A stretch of 64,000 nucleotides of DNA from Pararhizobium capsulatum DSM 1112 (GCF_030814475.1 NZ_JAUSVF010000001.1:1385001-1449000); one strand, 5' to 3'; shown: positions 52,712 to 63,508, counted from the first letter of the stretch. Numbers and translations: made by a program. The notes: a model not told the origin generated them from the sequence alone.

Positions 52712-52933
52712 ATGAAAAGGCAAGCAATGGTTCACGGTGGCGAAGCCGTGGGCGCGCTGATTCCGGATGCGGGTCGTTTTCGGTTTGTCGCCGTGAAGTT
52801 CAGCGTATGGGCTCTGGACGGCCGCTTCTACGATAGCCCCGAAATGGCGCAGCGTGCAGTAAGCGCGCATTTTGCCGGCGATCTGCCGGGATTGGCCGCA
52901 GTCGAATCCCTGTCGGAAGACGCAGTGGCATGA
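52712..52933 (+). CDS. Small hypothetical protein, predicted stress-induced
   Basis: A 73-residue soluble protein without signal or membrane segment. It contains FRFVAVKFSVWALDGRFYDS, a probable beta-strand pair, and an acidic C-terminus. Family not recognised. The ATG at 52712 has GCGGGAG upstream; an internal ATG six codons on is possible. An EcfG-type promoter precedes it. It ends 18 bp before the convergent TIGR02588 gene. Confidence 0.7.
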   Translation: MKRQAMVHGGEAVGALIPDAGRFRFVAVKFSVWALDGRFYDSPEMAQRAVSAHFAGDLPGLAAVESLSEDAVA

Positions 52934-52951
52934 TCCTCCTGCCGGAAAACA

Positions 52952-53380
52952 TCATGGATCTTCGTAACCTGAGGCGCTGATTTCGAGACTGTGCTGCCCG
53001 GGATCGGTGTTGAAAAGCAGTGCGCCCGAGACGTTCGACTGTGCCGGCACATAATCGAGTGTCACTTCCCGTTCTTCGACCAGCTGTGTACCGTCGAGAA
53101 GACGCCCTGTTACCGGAACGGCGGCGGCAGTACGTCGACCGTCATTGTAAATCGTAAACGCGAGGCGATAGCCGTTTCCCGTCTTGTGGGTATTCGCGAC
53201 TTGCACACGAAGTTCCGGCAGACCGTCCTGTTCTCCCGGTGCCTGAAAGGCGATCCAGGCAATCATTGCCAGAACGATCAGTGCCGAAACGGCGCCGGTC
53301 GCCCACTCGATCCAATGGGCGTCCCGGTCAACGACCCGCCTCGATCGCGTCCTGTCGTTGGAGTCATTTGTATCGCTCAT
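52952..53380 (-). CDS. TIGR02588-family membrane protein
   Basis: A 142-residue protein with a cytoplasmic polar N-terminus, one membrane helix (about residues 27-47, GAVSALIVLAMIAWIAF) and a beta-rich extracytoplasmic domain (LRVQVANTHKTGNGYRLAF). TIGR02588 proteins are found beside TIGR02587 proteins, as here. The ATG at 53380 follows AAAGGA. Third gene of the BON-TIGR02587-TIGR02588 operon. Function unknown. Confidence 0.85.
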   Translation of the reverse strand: MSDTNDSNDRTRSRRVVDRDAHWIEWATGAVSALIVLAMIAWIAFQAPGEQDGLPELRVQVANTHKTGNGYRLAFTIYNDGRRTAAAVPVTGRLLDGTQLVEEREVTLDYVPAQSNVSGALLFNTDPGQHSLEISASGYEDP

Positions 53381-53424
53381 CACATTCCTTTCAGGCTGCG
53401 GGCCAGATTGCGGGCGTGATGCCA

Positions 53425-54366
53425 TCAGATGATCAACCGGGCTGCCGATGCGCCGATCGCGCCCGGAAATGCCAGGACGACCATGGCCATGATCGCCGGA
53501 GTCAAATTGCTTCCATCCAGCCGTTCAAAGGTCCAAAGCGAATACAGGCTGATGAGAAGTGCGATCGTGTAGCCCGGCAGCGTGAAGCGAAAGAAGGCGT
53601 GCCATTTGGGCGTGTCATCCGAGATTTCATGACCGCCCTTGAAGGAGACCGCATAGACAAAAGCGTGCATGATGATGAGCGACGCGGCGATGACAGCCAA
53701 AGCGTGCCACGTTGTCATCTTGTAGGAGATCAGGATCATCTCCTCCGTCGGCGCCATGTTCAGATTGAGAAACAAGGCCCCGACGGCCATCAGGAACAAC
53801 TCGCCGCCATAGGTCGCCTTGTCGTCGTCGCCGCTTTCATGGGCGCTGCCAAGCTGGCTGCGGCCGAGCAGGGCACCCATGCTGGCCGGTATCGATTGCA
53901 CGGCAATCTTGCCGATCACCTCCGACCAGGGCATGCCCGGTTCGAGAAGCCGGAAAAGACACAGGATGAACCCGCTTGTAAGAATACCAAGTGCATAGGC
54001 GATCACGGCGTCGCGAAAGTCGTCCTTCCATCCGAAGGTCTGTTCGAAACCAACCTTGTGGGCAATGCCGACCAGCAGGGGCAAGGCAACGAGGAGAAGC
54101 AAGACGAGCCGCCAGCGCTCCATGGTAAAGCCCAGCGCCCACATCTCCATCGTCATCTGCATAGGCAGCGCAAAGAGAAGGGCGCCGCCGATGCCGCGCC
54201 CCAATCCGATGACAAAATGCCGGGGTTTAAAGGCCTGTGGGGCTTCCGGCTGTCGAGGAGGAGTGTTTACCTCCCCGTTTTCGACTTCAGCGGCACGCGG
54301 GCGCTTTTTCCCGCGTTTTGCCTTTGCCGCTTTCTTGCTTGTCGTGCTGTCCTCAATCCTCGGCAC
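53425..54366 (-). CDS. TIGR02587-family integral membrane protein
   Basis: A 313-residue protein with a Lys/Arg-rich cytoplasmic N-terminus of about 50 residues and about seven or eight membrane helices. The conserved block NMAPTEEMILISYKMTTWHAL is present. The pair TIGR02587/TIGR02588 is widespread but uncharacterised. GTG at 54366 follows GGAAGGGGG; the longer TTG frame to 54426 would overlap the upstream gene and lacks support. Middle gene of the operon. Confidence 0.85.
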   Translation of the reverse strand: MPRIEDSTTSKKAAKAKRGKKRPRAAEVENGEVNTPPRQPEAPQAFKPRHFVIGLGRGIGGALLFALPMQMTMEMWALGFTMERWRLVLLLLVALPLLVGIAHKVGFEQTFGWKDDFRDAVIAYALGILTSGFILCLFRLLEPGMPWSEVIGKIAVQSIPASMGALLGRSQLGSAHESGDDDKATYGGELFLMAVGALFLNLNMAPTEEMILISYKMTTWHALAVIAASLIIMHAFVYAVSFKGGHEISDDTPKWHAFFRFTLPGYTIALLISLYSLWTFERLDGSNLTPAIMAMVVLAFPGAIGASAARLII

Positions 54367-54413
54367 GATTCCCCCTTCCGCCCGATTCTTCTCCTTTTGA
54401 AGGGAGAGACGTA

Positions 54414-54932
54414 TCAATCGTCCCAATCCGACGGCAGATTGGCGTCCGCAGCGCGCAAGCCCAACCGGTTGTGAACAGCCTTGACACCAGCGATCCGCTG
54501 GATTGTAACACCAACAAGCCGGCGATCCTCGGCAGCATCGACCTCCCCTTCAAGGGTCACGACACCTTCGTCGATGCGGATCTCGAAGCCCGACATATCG
54601 ACGTCGCCGGCCTCGAGGATATCGGTAATCTTCTGCTCCAGAACATCGTCGTCGATATCCTGCTCCGGATCGTCCTTCAGCAGATCTGGCCCTCCGCTGG
54701 AGCGGATGCGCGTTTCACTACCGGTCTGGTAACCGGGATTGCCGCTCTCATCGAAATTTTCCCGGGACGCGCCATAAGCGCCGTTGCCCGTCAAGGTATC
54801 GGAACCCGTACGGGCATCCGCATAGGGCCAGCCATCATCGATATCGCGCTCTTCATAGTCGCGATAATCCTCTTCCCGACTGGTCGGTTCATTGTCGCTG
54901 TTTTCGCGGGCGGCATGCTTCATTCTGTCCAT
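54414..54932 (-). CDS. BON-domain protein
   Basis: A 172-residue very acidic cytoplasmic protein. A disordered Asp/Glu/Arg-rich N-terminal half (DYEERDIDDGWPYADA) is followed by a single BON domain (about residues 93-160: VLEQKITDILEAGDVDMSGFEI and VTLEGEVDAAEDR). Unlike OsmY it has no signal peptide. The ATG at 54932 follows GGAGG. First gene of a three-gene operon behind a one-mismatch EcfG-type promoter. Confidence 0.85.
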   Translation of the reverse strand: MDRMKHAARENSDNEPTSREEDYRDYEERDIDDGWPYADARTGSDTLTGNGAYGASRENFDESGNPGYQTGSETRIRSSGGPDLLKDDPEQDIDDDVLEQKITDILEAGDVDMSGFEIRIDEGVVTLEGEVDAAEDRRLVGVTIQRIAGVKAVHNRLGLRAADANLPSDWDD

Positions 54933-54974
54933 GAGGGAACCTCCTGTAATGGCGATCGGTGAAATCTTTTAAGA

Positions 54975-54999
54975 AACGGATCAGACGGCGATTGGTTCA
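54975..54999 (-). promoter_or_regulatory. Near-consensus EcfG-type promoter (TGAAC-N16-CGTT)
   Basis: On the plus strand AACG at 54975-54978 and GTTCA at 54995-54999; the minus strand reads TGAAC-N16-CGTT, one mismatch, 43 nt before the BON-domain gene start. Confidence 0.55.
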
Positions 55000-55101
55000 T
55001 TCCGGAAAAAATTGAGATGAACGAGTTCTGCACGAGAAAGAGCGGAAGCCGTGGCTCCCGCTCCGTTCCTTTTTGGTGGGTAACCCGTGCTTTCGCGCGG
55101 A

Positions 55102-55632
55102 TTAGTTGGCCGGAGCCGGCTCTGTCGTCTGCGGAGCGGCACCGGTAGCGGGCTGCTGAGCCGTGCCAGTGGCCGGAGCAGGCTGTGTGCCCGTACCTGT
55201 CGTGGCCGGAGCGGTGCCAGTGGCGTCAGGCGTGGTTGCCGGGGCCGTGTTATTCGTGGCCGGGGGCGTCGCACTGTTATCCGTTGCCGGCGGGGTTGCT
55301 GTGTCAGTCGTTGCCGGCGGTGTTGCTGTGTCAGTGGCTGCAGGCGGGGTAGCCGTATCTGTAGCCTTCTGTTCGCCGGGCAGCCAGAAAAGCAGGGCAA
55401 GAACAACACCGGCAAGAAGTACGATGAGCAGCGGCCACATGCTGCGGGACTGACGCGGCGGTTCTACGGCGGCATTGAGCTCACGTTGCCGCTGTTCAGC
55501 CGCAGTACGGTCGATCAAAGGATCGGTCACGGGCGCACCCGTCACCGGGTCAATACGCGGGGACGCCTGTTCGGCCGGCCACGAGGCCGGATTGATCGGG
55601 CGGCTGTCATTTGGGTCAAAACGCTGGTTCAT
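55102..55632 (-). CDS. Membrane-anchored Thr/Pro/Ala-repeat protein
   Basis: A 176-residue protein. Cytoplasmic N-terminus (about 63 residues, with IDPVTGAPVTDPL), one membrane helix (about 66-86, MWPLLIVLLAGVVLALLFWL), then a low-complexity extracytoplasmic tail of about 85 residues built from TDTATPPA-like repeats. The tail resembles a mucin-like or wall-spanning linker. The ATG at 55632 follows AAAGGAT. An exact EcfG-type promoter precedes it. Function unknown. Confidence 0.75.
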   Translation of the reverse strand: MNQRFDPNDSRPINPASWPAEQASPRIDPVTGAPVTDPLIDRTAAEQRQRELNAAVEPPRQSRSMWPLLIVLLAGVVLALLFWLPGEQKATDTATPPAATDTATPPATTDTATPPATDNSATPPATNNTAPATTPDATGTAPATTGTGTQPAPATGTAQQPATGAAPQTTEPAPAN

Positions 55633-55692
55633 GATGTTCACATCCTTTCGAAGCCTGAGTGTCGTGCCGGATAGGAAGGCAACTGGGGGATG

Positions 55693-55717
55693 AACGTGCG
55701 CGAACGGGGAAAGTTCC
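55693..55717 (-). promoter_or_regulatory. EcfG-type promoter (GGAAC-N16-CGTT)
   Basis: On the plus strand AACG at 55693-55696 and GTTCC at 55713-55717; reads GGAAC-N16-CGTT toward the Thr/Pro-rich membrane protein gene, 61 nt away. It is the right-hand end of the GSR island. Confidence 0.8.
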
Positions 55718-55782
55718 GACGCGCGGGAACTCGACCGTTTGGGGAATAAACTGTGTGAAGAGACGGACTTAAAAACGGGGCA

Positions 55783-56475
55783 TCAATCGCCATCCGAAAC
55801 AAAGCGGTAGCCGACGCCGGGCTCCGTGCGCAGGATGGTGGGATGCGTCGGATCGCGCTCGATCTTCTGCCGCAATTGACCGATGAAAACGCGCAGGTAA
55901 TGCAGGTCTTCGCCATGGGCAGGTCCCCAGACGGACGTCAGCAACGTCCGATGGGTGACGACGCGGCCGGCATGGCGGGCAAGAAGCACGAGCAGGTCGT
56001 GCTCCTTCGGGGTCAACCGGATCGGCTGCTCGTCACGCGAGACCAATCTGCGCACGGTATCGATGACGAGCCCATCGACCTGGTAGATCGGAGTGGTGGT
56101 TTCCGCTCGCCCGCGATGGCGCAGCGCGTTGCGGATACGCGCGGTAAGTTCGCCGATGCCGAAAGGCTTTTCGATGTAATCGTCAGCTCCAAGATCGAGG
56201 GCCGCGATCTTTTCGCTTTCGCGATCCCTTGCAGACAGGATGAGGATCGGAATATCCGACCACCCGCGCAGGCTCGACACCACATCCTTCCCATCCATGT
56301 CGGGCAAGCCGAGATCGAGAATGACGAGATCGGGTGCAGTCGTGGCGACGGCCTTCAGGGCTTCGGCGCCGGTCGCCGCTTCCACCACCTCGTAGCCGGC
56401 TGCGCCGAGCGCAGGTTTGAGGAAACGTTGAATCTGCGGTTCGTCATCGACGACCAGAATGCGGGCGAGCGTCAT
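55783..56475 (-). CDS. kdpE: Response regulator KdpE
   Basis: OmpR-family activator of the kdp operon, 230 residues. Receiver (about 1-115) with VVDDE, phospho-Asp in VILDLGLPDMDGKD near residue 55, and the conserved Lys in IEKPFG. The C-terminal winged helix (about 130-228) contains LTPKEHDLLVLLARHAGRVVTH. The start overlaps the kdpD stop by 4 bp (ATGA). Last gene of the kdp cluster. Confidence 0.95.
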   Translation of the reverse strand: MTLARILVVDDEPQIQRFLKPALGAAGYEVVEAATGAEALKAVATTAPDLVILDLGLPDMDGKDVVSSLRGWSDIPILILSARDRESEKIAALDLGADDYIEKPFGIGELTARIRNALRHRGRAETTTPIYQVDGLVIDTVRRLVSRDEQPIRLTPKEHDLLVLLARHAGRVVTHRTLLTSVWGPAHGEDLHYLRVFIGQLRQKIERDPTHPTILRTEPGVGYRFVSDGD

Positions 56476-59165
56476 GGTTTCTCCTGGGTCGTCACCGGAA
56501 GGCGTATCACCATGCGAGTTCCGCGCTTCTTGACGGCAGGGCTTTCGGCGTGAATGCGTCCCCCCATGGCCTCGATGAAGCTCCGCGCGATGGACAGGCC
56601 AAGGCCGGTGCCGGCCGCGCGCCCGTCGGTCTTGCCTCTGCGGTAGAACTTTTCGAAAATCCGGTCGAGGTCTTCGGGGGGAATGCCGCGACCGGAATCG
56701 GTTACGGAAACGAGAACGTCTCGCCCATCCCGCCTCGCAAATACCTGGATCGGTTCCTGACCTCCATATTTCACCGCGTTGTCCAGCAGATTGAACAGGA
56801 CCTGGCCAAGCAGGACACTGTCGCCGGAAACGAGCGGCAGATCCTGGGCAATGCTTGTTTCGATCGCACGGTCGGGAAAATATTTGCGTGTCCGTTCCGC
56901 CGCCATCTGCACCACGTCGGACACATCCACCCAGTCCCGCTTCGGCTGGATGTTGCCGGCCTCGATGCGGGTCATGTCCAGAAGATTGGCGACGAAGCGG
57001 CTCATCCGGCTGCCTTCCTCCTCGATCGACTGCAGGAGATCGTCGCGGCTTTCGCCGCTCATCTTGTCGCCGAACTGGCGAAGGCTGGTAACGGCGCCCG
57101 TGATCGTAGCAAGGGGTGTCTTCAGGTCGTGCGAAATAGAAGACAGCAGGGCTTCCCGATAACGCTCCCCTTCCAGTTGGGCCGCGTGCGTCACGTTCGC
57201 CTCCGACAGCCGTGCCCGATCCATGGCAATCGCCGTCTGGTCGAGAATGGCGGACAAGGCGCGTTCCTCGCTGGTGTCGAGCCGCTCGGCTGTCTGTTCG
57301 ATGCCGCAGACGCCGACTGCGCCATGCGGGCTGAGGAGCGGGCGAAATTCAAACCGGCTGTTGGGCAGGGTGCCTGTGCCGTTGCCGGCCCGCTCTTGCT
57401 TGTCGTAAGCCCAGCGTGCCGCCGTCGTGTCGGCAACATCGAGGTCCGTATCCGGAGGCCAGGCCGCCGCCACCGTCAGCTCCCCATTTTCCGGCATCAG
57501 AAGCACCACATTGCGTTTCAGGCTCGTCTGGAGTTGCGAAACCGTGGCCCAGATTGCGTCCTCGGCTTTTTCCGTGCCGGACAGCTTGCGGGAAAAATCA
57601 TAGAGCCCCTGCAATGCGCTTGCCCGCACACGCGCGATCTTCGCCTGTTCGCGGATGCGCGACGCAAATCCGCCGGCAATCATGGCGACGGCGAAAAAGA
57701 CGAAAAGTGCAAAAACCTCGTGTGGCGCGGCAATGGTGAAGGTGTAGCGGGGTTCGATGAAGAGGAAATTGTAGCACAGCGCCGACAGCACCACCGCCAG
57801 AAGTGCTGCCAGATAACCTGACGTCACCGCAGCTCCAAGGACGGCGAGCAGGAAGAGCAGCGAGATATTCGGCAGCCGGATGAAGATATTCATCAACACG
57901 CCGAGAAGCGCGGTTGCTGCAACGAAGGAGCCTGCGGTTATCGCGGCCTCCGGTAGGCGGTGACGATCGAGAAGAGGGGTGAGGCTCGTCTTCTTCTTCG
58001 CCTGTTTGCGGTCCGGGGTCACGAGATGAACGCCGATGCCCGCCGCGCGGCGGGTCAGCGCATCGGGCAAGGAGCGGGAGAGAAATCGCGACAGACCGCG
58101 GCGGTTTTCTGCACCGATGACGATCTGGGTCGCGTGTTCCCGCCGCGCGAATTTCAGGATCTCGTCGACGAAGTCATTGCCGATGATGCGACGCGTTTCC
58201 GCGCCGAGCTGTTCGGCCAGGCGGAAGATCTGGTCAAGCTGGCCGATGCCTGACCGCGTATGGGCTTCGCGGTCTGCCCGCTCGACGGATACAACCGTCC
58301 ACGGCGCATTCAGCCCAGTGGCGAGGCGGCTTGCCACGCGCACGACCTTTTCGGAAAGCGCGTCAGGCCCGACGCAGACAAGCAGGCGTTCGCCCGTCGC
58401 CCACAGCCCCTCTATTGCGTTCTGCTTCAGATAATCGACGACCTGATCGTCGACGCGATCGGCTGTGCGCCTCAGCGCCAGTTCCCGCAGCGCAGTCAGG
58501 TTGCCGAGCCGGAAAAACCGATCGACGGCGCGGCTGGCGCTTTCCGGCAGATAGACCTTGCCCTCCTTCAGCCGCTCGATCAGCTCGGTTGGCGGCAGAT
58601 CGACAAGCAGAACCTCGTCGGCCCGGTTGAGGACAACATCAGGCACCCGCTCGCGCACGGTAACGCCGGTGATCTGGGCGACGAGATCCGATTGGCTTTC
58701 CAGATGCTGGATGTTGAGCGCGGTCCAGACATCGATCCCGGCATTGATCAATTCCTCGATATCCTGGTAGCGCTTGGGGTGGCGGCTGCCATCGGCGTTG
58801 GAATGGGCCAGTTCATCGACGATAACGATGCGCGGATGGCGGGCGAGCGCCGCATCGAGATCGAACTCTTCGAGCATCCGCCCACGATGGGCGACGCGTA
58901 TCCGCGGCAATTCCTCAAGGCCTTCGAGCAGGGCTGCCGTCTCGCTGCGGCCATGGGTCTCGACCAAGCCGATGACGATATCGACGCCGTCGGTTTTCAG
59001 GCGCCGCGCGCGAGACAGCATCGCATAGGTCTTGCCGACCCCAGGGGCCGCCCCCAGAAAAACGGTCAGCTTGCCCCGGTGGTTCTTATCCATCAGGGCA
59101 AGCAATGCATCCGGGTCCGGCCTGCGGTTTCGTTCGCGGTCCTCGTCCGCCATGCGGTCTCTCAC
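56472..59165 (-). CDS. kdpD: Sensor histidine kinase KdpD
   Basis: Membrane sensor of potassium limitation, 897 residues. N-terminal KdpD domain with Walker [13 protein letters not shown] near residue 40, universal-stress-like domain (about 255-375), four clustered membrane helices (about 400-500), GAF domain (about 530-650), HisKA with [16 protein letters not shown] near 675, and HATPase with [13 protein letters not shown] at 59165 overlaps the kdpC stop; ATG at 59153 is equally possible. Full domain set, no truncation. Confidence 0.95.
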   Translation of the reverse strand: MRDRMADEDRERNRRPDPDALLALMDKNHRGKLTVFLGAAPGVGKTYAMLSRARRLKTDGVDIVIGLVETHGRSETAALLEGLEELPRIRVAHRGRMLEEFDLDAALARHPRIVIVDELAHSNADGSRHPKRYQDIEELINAGIDVWTALNIQHLESQSDLVAQITGVTVRERVPDVVLNRADEVLLVDLPPTELIERLKEGKVYLPESASRAVDRFFRLGNLTALRELALRRTADRVDDQVVDYLKQNAIEGLWATGERLLVCVGPDALSEKVVRVASRLATGLNAPWTVVSVERADREAHTRSGIGQLDQIFRLAEQLGAETRRIIGNDFVDEILKFARREHATQIVIGAENRRGLSRFLSRSLPDALTRRAAGIGVHLVTPDRKQAKKKTSLTPLLDRHRLPEAAITAGSFVAATALLGVLMNIFIRLPNISLLFLLAVLGAAVTSGYLAALLAVVLSALCYNFLFIEPRYTFTIAAPHEVFALFVFFAVAMIAGGFASRIREQAKIARVRASALQGLYDFSRKLSGTEKAEDAIWATVSQLQTSLKRNVVLLMPENGELTVAAAWPPDTDLDVADTTAARWAYDKQERAGNGTGTLPNSRFEFRPLLSPHGAVGVCGIEQTAERLDTSEERALSAILDQTAIAMDRARLSEANVTHAAQLEGERYREALLSSISHDLKTPLATITGAVTSLRQFGDKMSGESRDDLLQSIEEEGSRMSRFVANLLDMTRIEAGNIQPKRDWVDVSDVVQMAAERTRKYFPDRAIETSIAQDLPLVSGDSVLLGQVLFNLLDNAVKYGGQEPIQVFARRDGRDVLVSVTDSGRGIPPEDLDRIFEKFYRRGKTDGRAAGTGLGLSIARSFIEAMGGRIHAESPAVKKRGTRMVIRLPVTTQEKP

Positions 59166-59731
59166 GTCTTCAGGGCATCAAGTGTCAGGTTGAGGTCTAG
59201 CACGTTCACGCGCGGCTCGCCGATGAAACCGAAGCTGCGGTCCTCGATTTTTTGTTCGACAAGCTTGGTGACGTCGCTTTCGCTCAGCCCGCGCGCCTTG
59301 GCGACGCGGGTGATCTGGGCGCGGGCGAATTCCGGCGAGATATGCGGGTCGAGACCCGAGCCCGAGGTCGTCGCGGCGTCGGTGGGGACAGGGGTTGCGA
59401 TGCCGGTTGTCTTCAACCGTTCGACATCGGCGGCAACCCGGTCGCGCAGCTTGACCGAGGTCGTGCCGAGATTGGAGCCGGAGGAGGCGGCTGCGTTATA
59501 CGGATCAGGACCCGTGGCCGAGGGGCGGGGCCAGAAATATCGGTCCGTGGTGAAATTCTGTCCGATGAGCGATGAGCCGACAACGACGCCATCCCTTTCG
59601 ATCAGGCTGCCGTTTGCCTGGGCCGGCATGACGGCTTCGGCGATCCCGGTCACGGCCAGTGGATAGCCGATGCCCGTCAGGGCGGTGAGGGCAAGGGTGA
59701 GAACGATGGCTGGGCGAAGATGGTTGAGCAT
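59162..59731 (-). CDS. kdpC: Potassium-transporting ATPase subunit KdpC
   Basis: Small single-pass subunit of the KdpFABC pump, 189 residues. One N-terminal membrane helix (about residues 7-30), then a periplasmic domain with [20 protein letters not shown] and a C-terminal [13 protein letters not shown] block typical of KdpC. Two bases separate it from kdpB. Confidence 0.95.
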   Translation of the reverse strand: MLNHLRPAIVLTLALTALTGIGYPLAVTGIAEAVMPAQANGSLIERDGVVVGSSLIGQNFTTDRYFWPRPSATGPDPYNAAASSGSNLGTTSVKLRDRVAADVERLKTTGIATPVPTDAATTSGSGLDPHISPEFARAQITRVAKARGLSESDVTKLVEQKIEDRSFGFIGEPRVNVLDLNLTLDALKT

Positions 59732-59733
59732 GA

Positions 59734-61770
59734 TTACACCAGATGAAGAGCGCTGACGGCGATGTCGATGATCTTGATGCCCGCAAAGGGCAGGATAAGA
59801 CCGCCGACGCCGTAGACGAGAAGGTTGCGGCGAAGCAGGGCAGCGGCACTCGAGGGACGATAGGCGACGCCCTTCAACGCCAGCGGAATGAGCGCCACGA
59901 TGATCAGCGCGTTGAAGATGACGGCCGAGAGGATGGCCGATTGCGGCGAGGCTAGCCCCATGAGGTTCAGGGCGTCGAGAGCCGGATAGGTGGCGACGAA
60001 CAGCGCCGGGATGATCGCAAAGTACTTCGCCACGTCGTTGGCGATCGAGAAGGTCGTCAGCGAACCGCGGGTCATCAGCAGCTGCTTGCCAATACCGACG
60101 ATCTCGATGAGCTTGGTCGGGCTGGAGTCGAGATCGACCATGTTGGCCGCTTCGCGCGCAGCCTGGGTCCCGGTCTGCATCGCGACACCGACATCAGCCT
60201 GCGCAAGGGCTGGCGCGTCGTTGGTGCCGTCGCCGCACATGGCGATCAGGCGGCCGCCCTGCTGTTCGCGGCGGATATAGGCAAGCTTGTCTTCCGGTGT
60301 CGCCTGCGCCAGGAAGTCGTCAACCCCGGCTTCGGAGGCAATCGCCGCCGCCGTCACCGGATTGTCGCCGGTCACCATCACGGTGCGGATGCCCATGGCG
60401 CGCAGTTCGGCAAAACGTTCCTTGATACCGGGCTTGACTACATCCTTCAGATGGATTGCTCCGAGCACGCGCGAACCGTCGGCAACCGCAAGCGGCGTGC
60501 CGCCGCTGCGCGCGATCATGTCCACGGCGCGCCGGAACTCTTCCGGTGCCTGCTGTTCGCCCCGGCCGGCGAAGGCAAGCACGGCATCAACTGCCCCTTT
60601 GCGCAGCCGGCGGTCTCCTTGGTCCACGCCCGAAAGACGTGTTTCTGCGGTAAAATCGATGACGGCGTCGAAGCGGCGTTCCGGCATTGGAATACCGAAC
60701 TCGCCCGTTGCAAGCGCCACGATCGAACGGCCTTCGGGTGTTTCGTCCGAAAGGCTGGCGAGCAGCGCCGCCTCGGCCAGTTCCGCCTGTGTCACGCCGG
60801 GAGCGGGCACAAAATTGCTGGCCATCCGGTTGCCGAAAGTGATCGTGCCTGTCTTGTCGAGAAGCAGCGTATCAACATCGCCGGCTGCCTCGACCGCACG
60901 GCCCGATGTGGCGATGACGTTGAACCGCACGAGCCTGTCCATGCCGGCAATGCCGATGGCAGAGAGAAGGCCGCCAATGGTTGTCGGGATAAGGGTAACG
61001 AGCAGGGCGGCGAGAACGGTAACGGAGATGACCGTGCCGGAGTAACCCGCAAGCCCCCAGATGGCGACGCAGACGAAGAGAAAGATCAGCGTCAGGCCGG
61101 AGAGCAGGATTGACAATGCGATCTCGTTCGGGGTCTTCTGTCGCTGTGCACCTTCGATGAGGGCAATCATCCGGTCGACGAAGCTCGATCCCGGCGCAAC
61201 CGTGATCCTGATGCGGATCTCGTCGGAAAGGACCTGGGTGCCGCCGGTCACGGCAGACCGGTCGCCGCCGGATTCACGGATGACGGGGGCGGATTCGCCG
61301 GTGATGGCGCTTTCGTTGACCGACGCGACGCCTTCGATGACTTCGCCATCGCCGGGAATGATGTCACCGGCGGCAACAAGCACGATATCGCCGACCTTGA
61401 GACCGGTGGCCGGCACCGTTTCCGTTACACCGCCCGCGACAAGCCGACGGGCGACGAGTTCCGATTTGGTGCGCTTCAGGCTTTCGGCCTGGGCGCGGCC
61501 GCGGCCCTCCGCAACGGCTTCGGCGAAGGTTGCAAAGACGACCGTAAACCAGAGCCAGGCCGCAATCTGGCTGGAGAATACCGCGTCTGCCGAACCGGTG
61601 GCGAGATCGCGCAGGAAGAGCAGGGTGACGAGAGCCGCCACCGCTTCCGTGACGAAGATGACCGGATTGCGCAGCAGTTGGCGCGGATCGAGTTTGCGGA
61701 TCGCGTTGCGCATCGCCTGCAGGAGGAGGGCTGGGTCCGAAATGCCCGGCGCTTTATGGTCTTTGGACAT
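59734..61770 (-). CDS. kdpB: Potassium-transporting ATPase subunit KdpB
   Basis: P-type ATPase catalytic subunit, 678 residues. Phosphorylation motif [10 protein letters not shown] (Asp near residue 308), TGESAPV in the actuator domain, and [14 protein letters not shown] in the hinge. About seven membrane helices. ATG at 61770 follows AAGGAAACC; the longer frame to 61863 would overlap kdpA and is rejected. Hydrolyses ATP to drive K+ uptake through KdpA. Confidence 0.96.
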   Translation of the reverse strand: MSKDHKAPGISDPALLLQAMRNAIRKLDPRQLLRNPVIFVTEAVAALVTLLFLRDLATGSADAVFSSQIAAWLWFTVVFATFAEAVAEGRGRAQAESLKRTKSELVARRLVAGGVTETVPATGLKVGDIVLVAAGDIIPGDGEVIEGVASVNESAITGESAPVIRESGGDRSAVTGGTQVLSDEIRIRITVAPGSSFVDRMIALIEGAQRQKTPNEIALSILLSGLTLIFLFVCVAIWGLAGYSGTVISVTVLAALLVTLIPTTIGGLLSAIGIAGMDRLVRFNVIATSGRAVEAAGDVDTLLLDKTGTITFGNRMASNFVPAPGVTQAELAEAALLASLSDETPEGRSIVALATGEFGIPMPERRFDAVIDFTAETRLSGVDQGDRRLRKGAVDAVLAFAGRGEQQAPEEFRRAVDMIARSGGTPLAVADGSRVLGAIHLKDVVKPGIKERFAELRAMGIRTVMVTGDNPVTAAAIASEAGVDDFLAQATPEDKLAYIRREQQGGRLIAMCGDGTNDAPALAQADVGVAMQTGTQAAREAANMVDLDSSPTKLIEIVGIGKQLLMTRGSLTTFSIANDVAKYFAIIPALFVATYPALDALNLMGLASPQSAILSAVIFNALIIVALIPLALKGVAYRPSSAAALLRRNLLVYGVGGLILPFAGIKIIDIAVSALHLV

Positions 61771-61780
61771 TGGGTTTCCT

Positions 61781-63490
61781 TCAGTAGGTTTGGCCGGCAA
61801 GCATCGCGAAATGTTCGACGATGGGGCCAAGGGCGAGCGCCGGGAAGAATTGCAGCCCACCAAGGATGAGGATGATGCCGATCAGCAGGCCGACGAACAG
61901 CGGGCCGTCGGTCGGGAAGGTGCCGGAGGAGGCGGGCGACTTGACCTTGGCGGCAAGCGAGCCGGCAATCGCCATCACGGGCACGACATAAGCGAAGCGG
62001 CCAAGCAGCATGGAGATGCCGAGCGTCGTGTTGTACCAGACGGTATTGCCGGCGAGGCCGCCGAAGGCCGAACCGTTGTTGCCCGCAGCCGACGTATAGG
62101 CATAGAGGATTTCGGAGAAGCCATGCGGGCCTGCCGTGCCGACACTTGCAAACGCGAAAGGAAGCATGGCCGAGACGGCGGTGAAACCGAGGATCACGAG
62201 TGGCAGGATCAGAACCGCGAGCATGGCGTATTTCATCTCGCGGCCCTCGATCTTCTTGCCGAGGAATTCCGGGGTGCGGCCGACCATCAGGCCCGCCACG
62301 AATACGGAGAGCAGCGCAAAGACCAGCATGCCGTAGAGCCCGGAACCGACGCCGCCCGGCAGAACCTCGCCAAGCTGTATCAGGAACATCGGCACGAGGC
62401 CGCCCAGTCCCGTAAAGGACCCGTGCATGCCGTTGACGCCGCCATCGGAAAGCCCGGTGGTCACGGCAGCATAAAGCGCCGTCATCGCCTGGCCAAAGCG
62501 AACGTCCTTGCCTTCCATGTTGCCGAGCGCCGGATCGACACCGATTGCGGTCAGGATCGGGTTGCCCTGGGCTTCCGCCCAGTAGGTGACGCCGACGCCT
62601 GCAACGAGCAGGACGGTCATCGCAGCAAGCAAAGCCCAGCCCTGGCGACGGCTGCCGACCATCTGGCCGAAGGCGTAGATCATGGCCGCCGAAATCGACA
62701 GCATGGCGAAGATGTTGAGATAATTCGAGAAAGCGGTCGGGTTTTCGAAGGGATGGGCCGCGTTGACGTTGAAGAAGCCGCCGCCATTGGTGCCGAGCTG
62801 CTTGATGGCTTCCTGACTTGCGACCGGCCCGAGCGAGATCACCTGCTGTGTTCCTTCAAGCGTGGTCGCCGTGACCGATGGAGACAATGTCTGGGGCAGG
62901 CCCGTGGCGACGAAGGCAAGCGCCACGACCAGCGAGAGCGGAAGCAGGATGAAGAGTGTCGAGCGGGTCATGTCGACCCAGAAGTTGCCGAGCGTGGAAA
63001 CCTTCGAACGGGCAAGCCCGCGGGTAAAGGCCGCCGCCAGCGCCATGCCGGTCGCCGCAGAGAGGAAATTCTGCACGGTCAGCCCTGCCATCTGGCTGAA
63101 ATGGCTCATCGTCATCTCACCGGCATAGTTCTGCCAGTTGGTATTGGTGACGAAGGAGACGGCCGTATTGAAGGCGAGATCCGAAGGCACGCCGGCAAAG
63201 CCTTGCGGGTTCAACGGCAGGAATGCCTGCAACCGCAGGATCGCAAAGAGCAAGACAAAGCCTACGAGCGAGAAGGCCAGCATGGCGATCGTATAGCCCA
63301 GCCAACCCTGTTCCTTGTTCGGGTCGATGCCTGAGGCACGGTAAAAGCCGTGCTCGATCGGGCCGAGAACGGCGGAAAGAAATGTGCGCTCGCCGGAAAA
63401 GACCTTGGCCATGAAGAGGCCGAGAGGTTTGACACCGACAAGCACGGCGAGAAAGAGGAGGCTGATCTGCAGCCATCCGATAATGGTCAT
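61781..63490 (-). CDS. kdpA: Potassium-transporting ATPase subunit KdpA
   Basis: Potassium-channel-like subunit, 569 residues, about ten membrane helices, with four degenerate selectivity-filter loops such as [42 protein letters not shown] and [12 protein letters not shown]. Length is normal. 10 bp upstream of kdpB on the same strand. Confidence 0.96.
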   Translation of the reverse strand: MTIIGWLQISLLFLAVLVGVKPLGLFMAKVFSGERTFLSAVLGPIEHGFYRASGIDPNKEQGWLGYTIAMLAFSLVGFVLLFAILRLQAFLPLNPQGFAGVPSDLAFNTAVSFVTNTNWQNYAGEMTMSHFSQMAGLTVQNFLSAATGMALAAAFTRGLARSKVSTLGNFWVDMTRSTLFILLPLSLVVALAFVATGLPQTLSPSVTATTLEGTQQVISLGPVASQEAIKQLGTNGGGFFNVNAAHPFENPTAFSNYLNIFAMLSISAAMIYAFGQMVGSRRQGWALLAAMTVLLVAGVGVTYWAEAQGNPILTAIGVDPALGNMEGKDVRFGQAMTALYAAVTTGLSDGGVNGMHGSFTGLGGLVPMFLIQLGEVLPGGVGSGLYGMLVFALLSVFVAGLMVGRTPEFLGKKIEGREMKYAMLAVLILPLVILGFTAVSAMLPFAFASVGTAGPHGFSEILYAYTSAAGNNGSAFGGLAGNTVWYNTTLGISMLLGRFAYVVPVMAIAGSLAAKVKSPASSGTFPTDGPLFVGLLIGIILILGGLQFFPALALGPIVEHFAMLAGQTY

Positions 63491-63508
63491 CGATGGTACT
63501 CCGATCGA

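Noticed and set aside
55726..55739. GGAAC and CGTT pair on the plus strand near 55730
   Set aside because: The spacer is only 5 nt, so it cannot be an EcfG-type promoter.
61061..63334. A 757-codon plus-strand frame opposite kdpB and kdpA
   Set aside because: It is antisense to two fully conserved pump subunits and has low-complexity charged composition.
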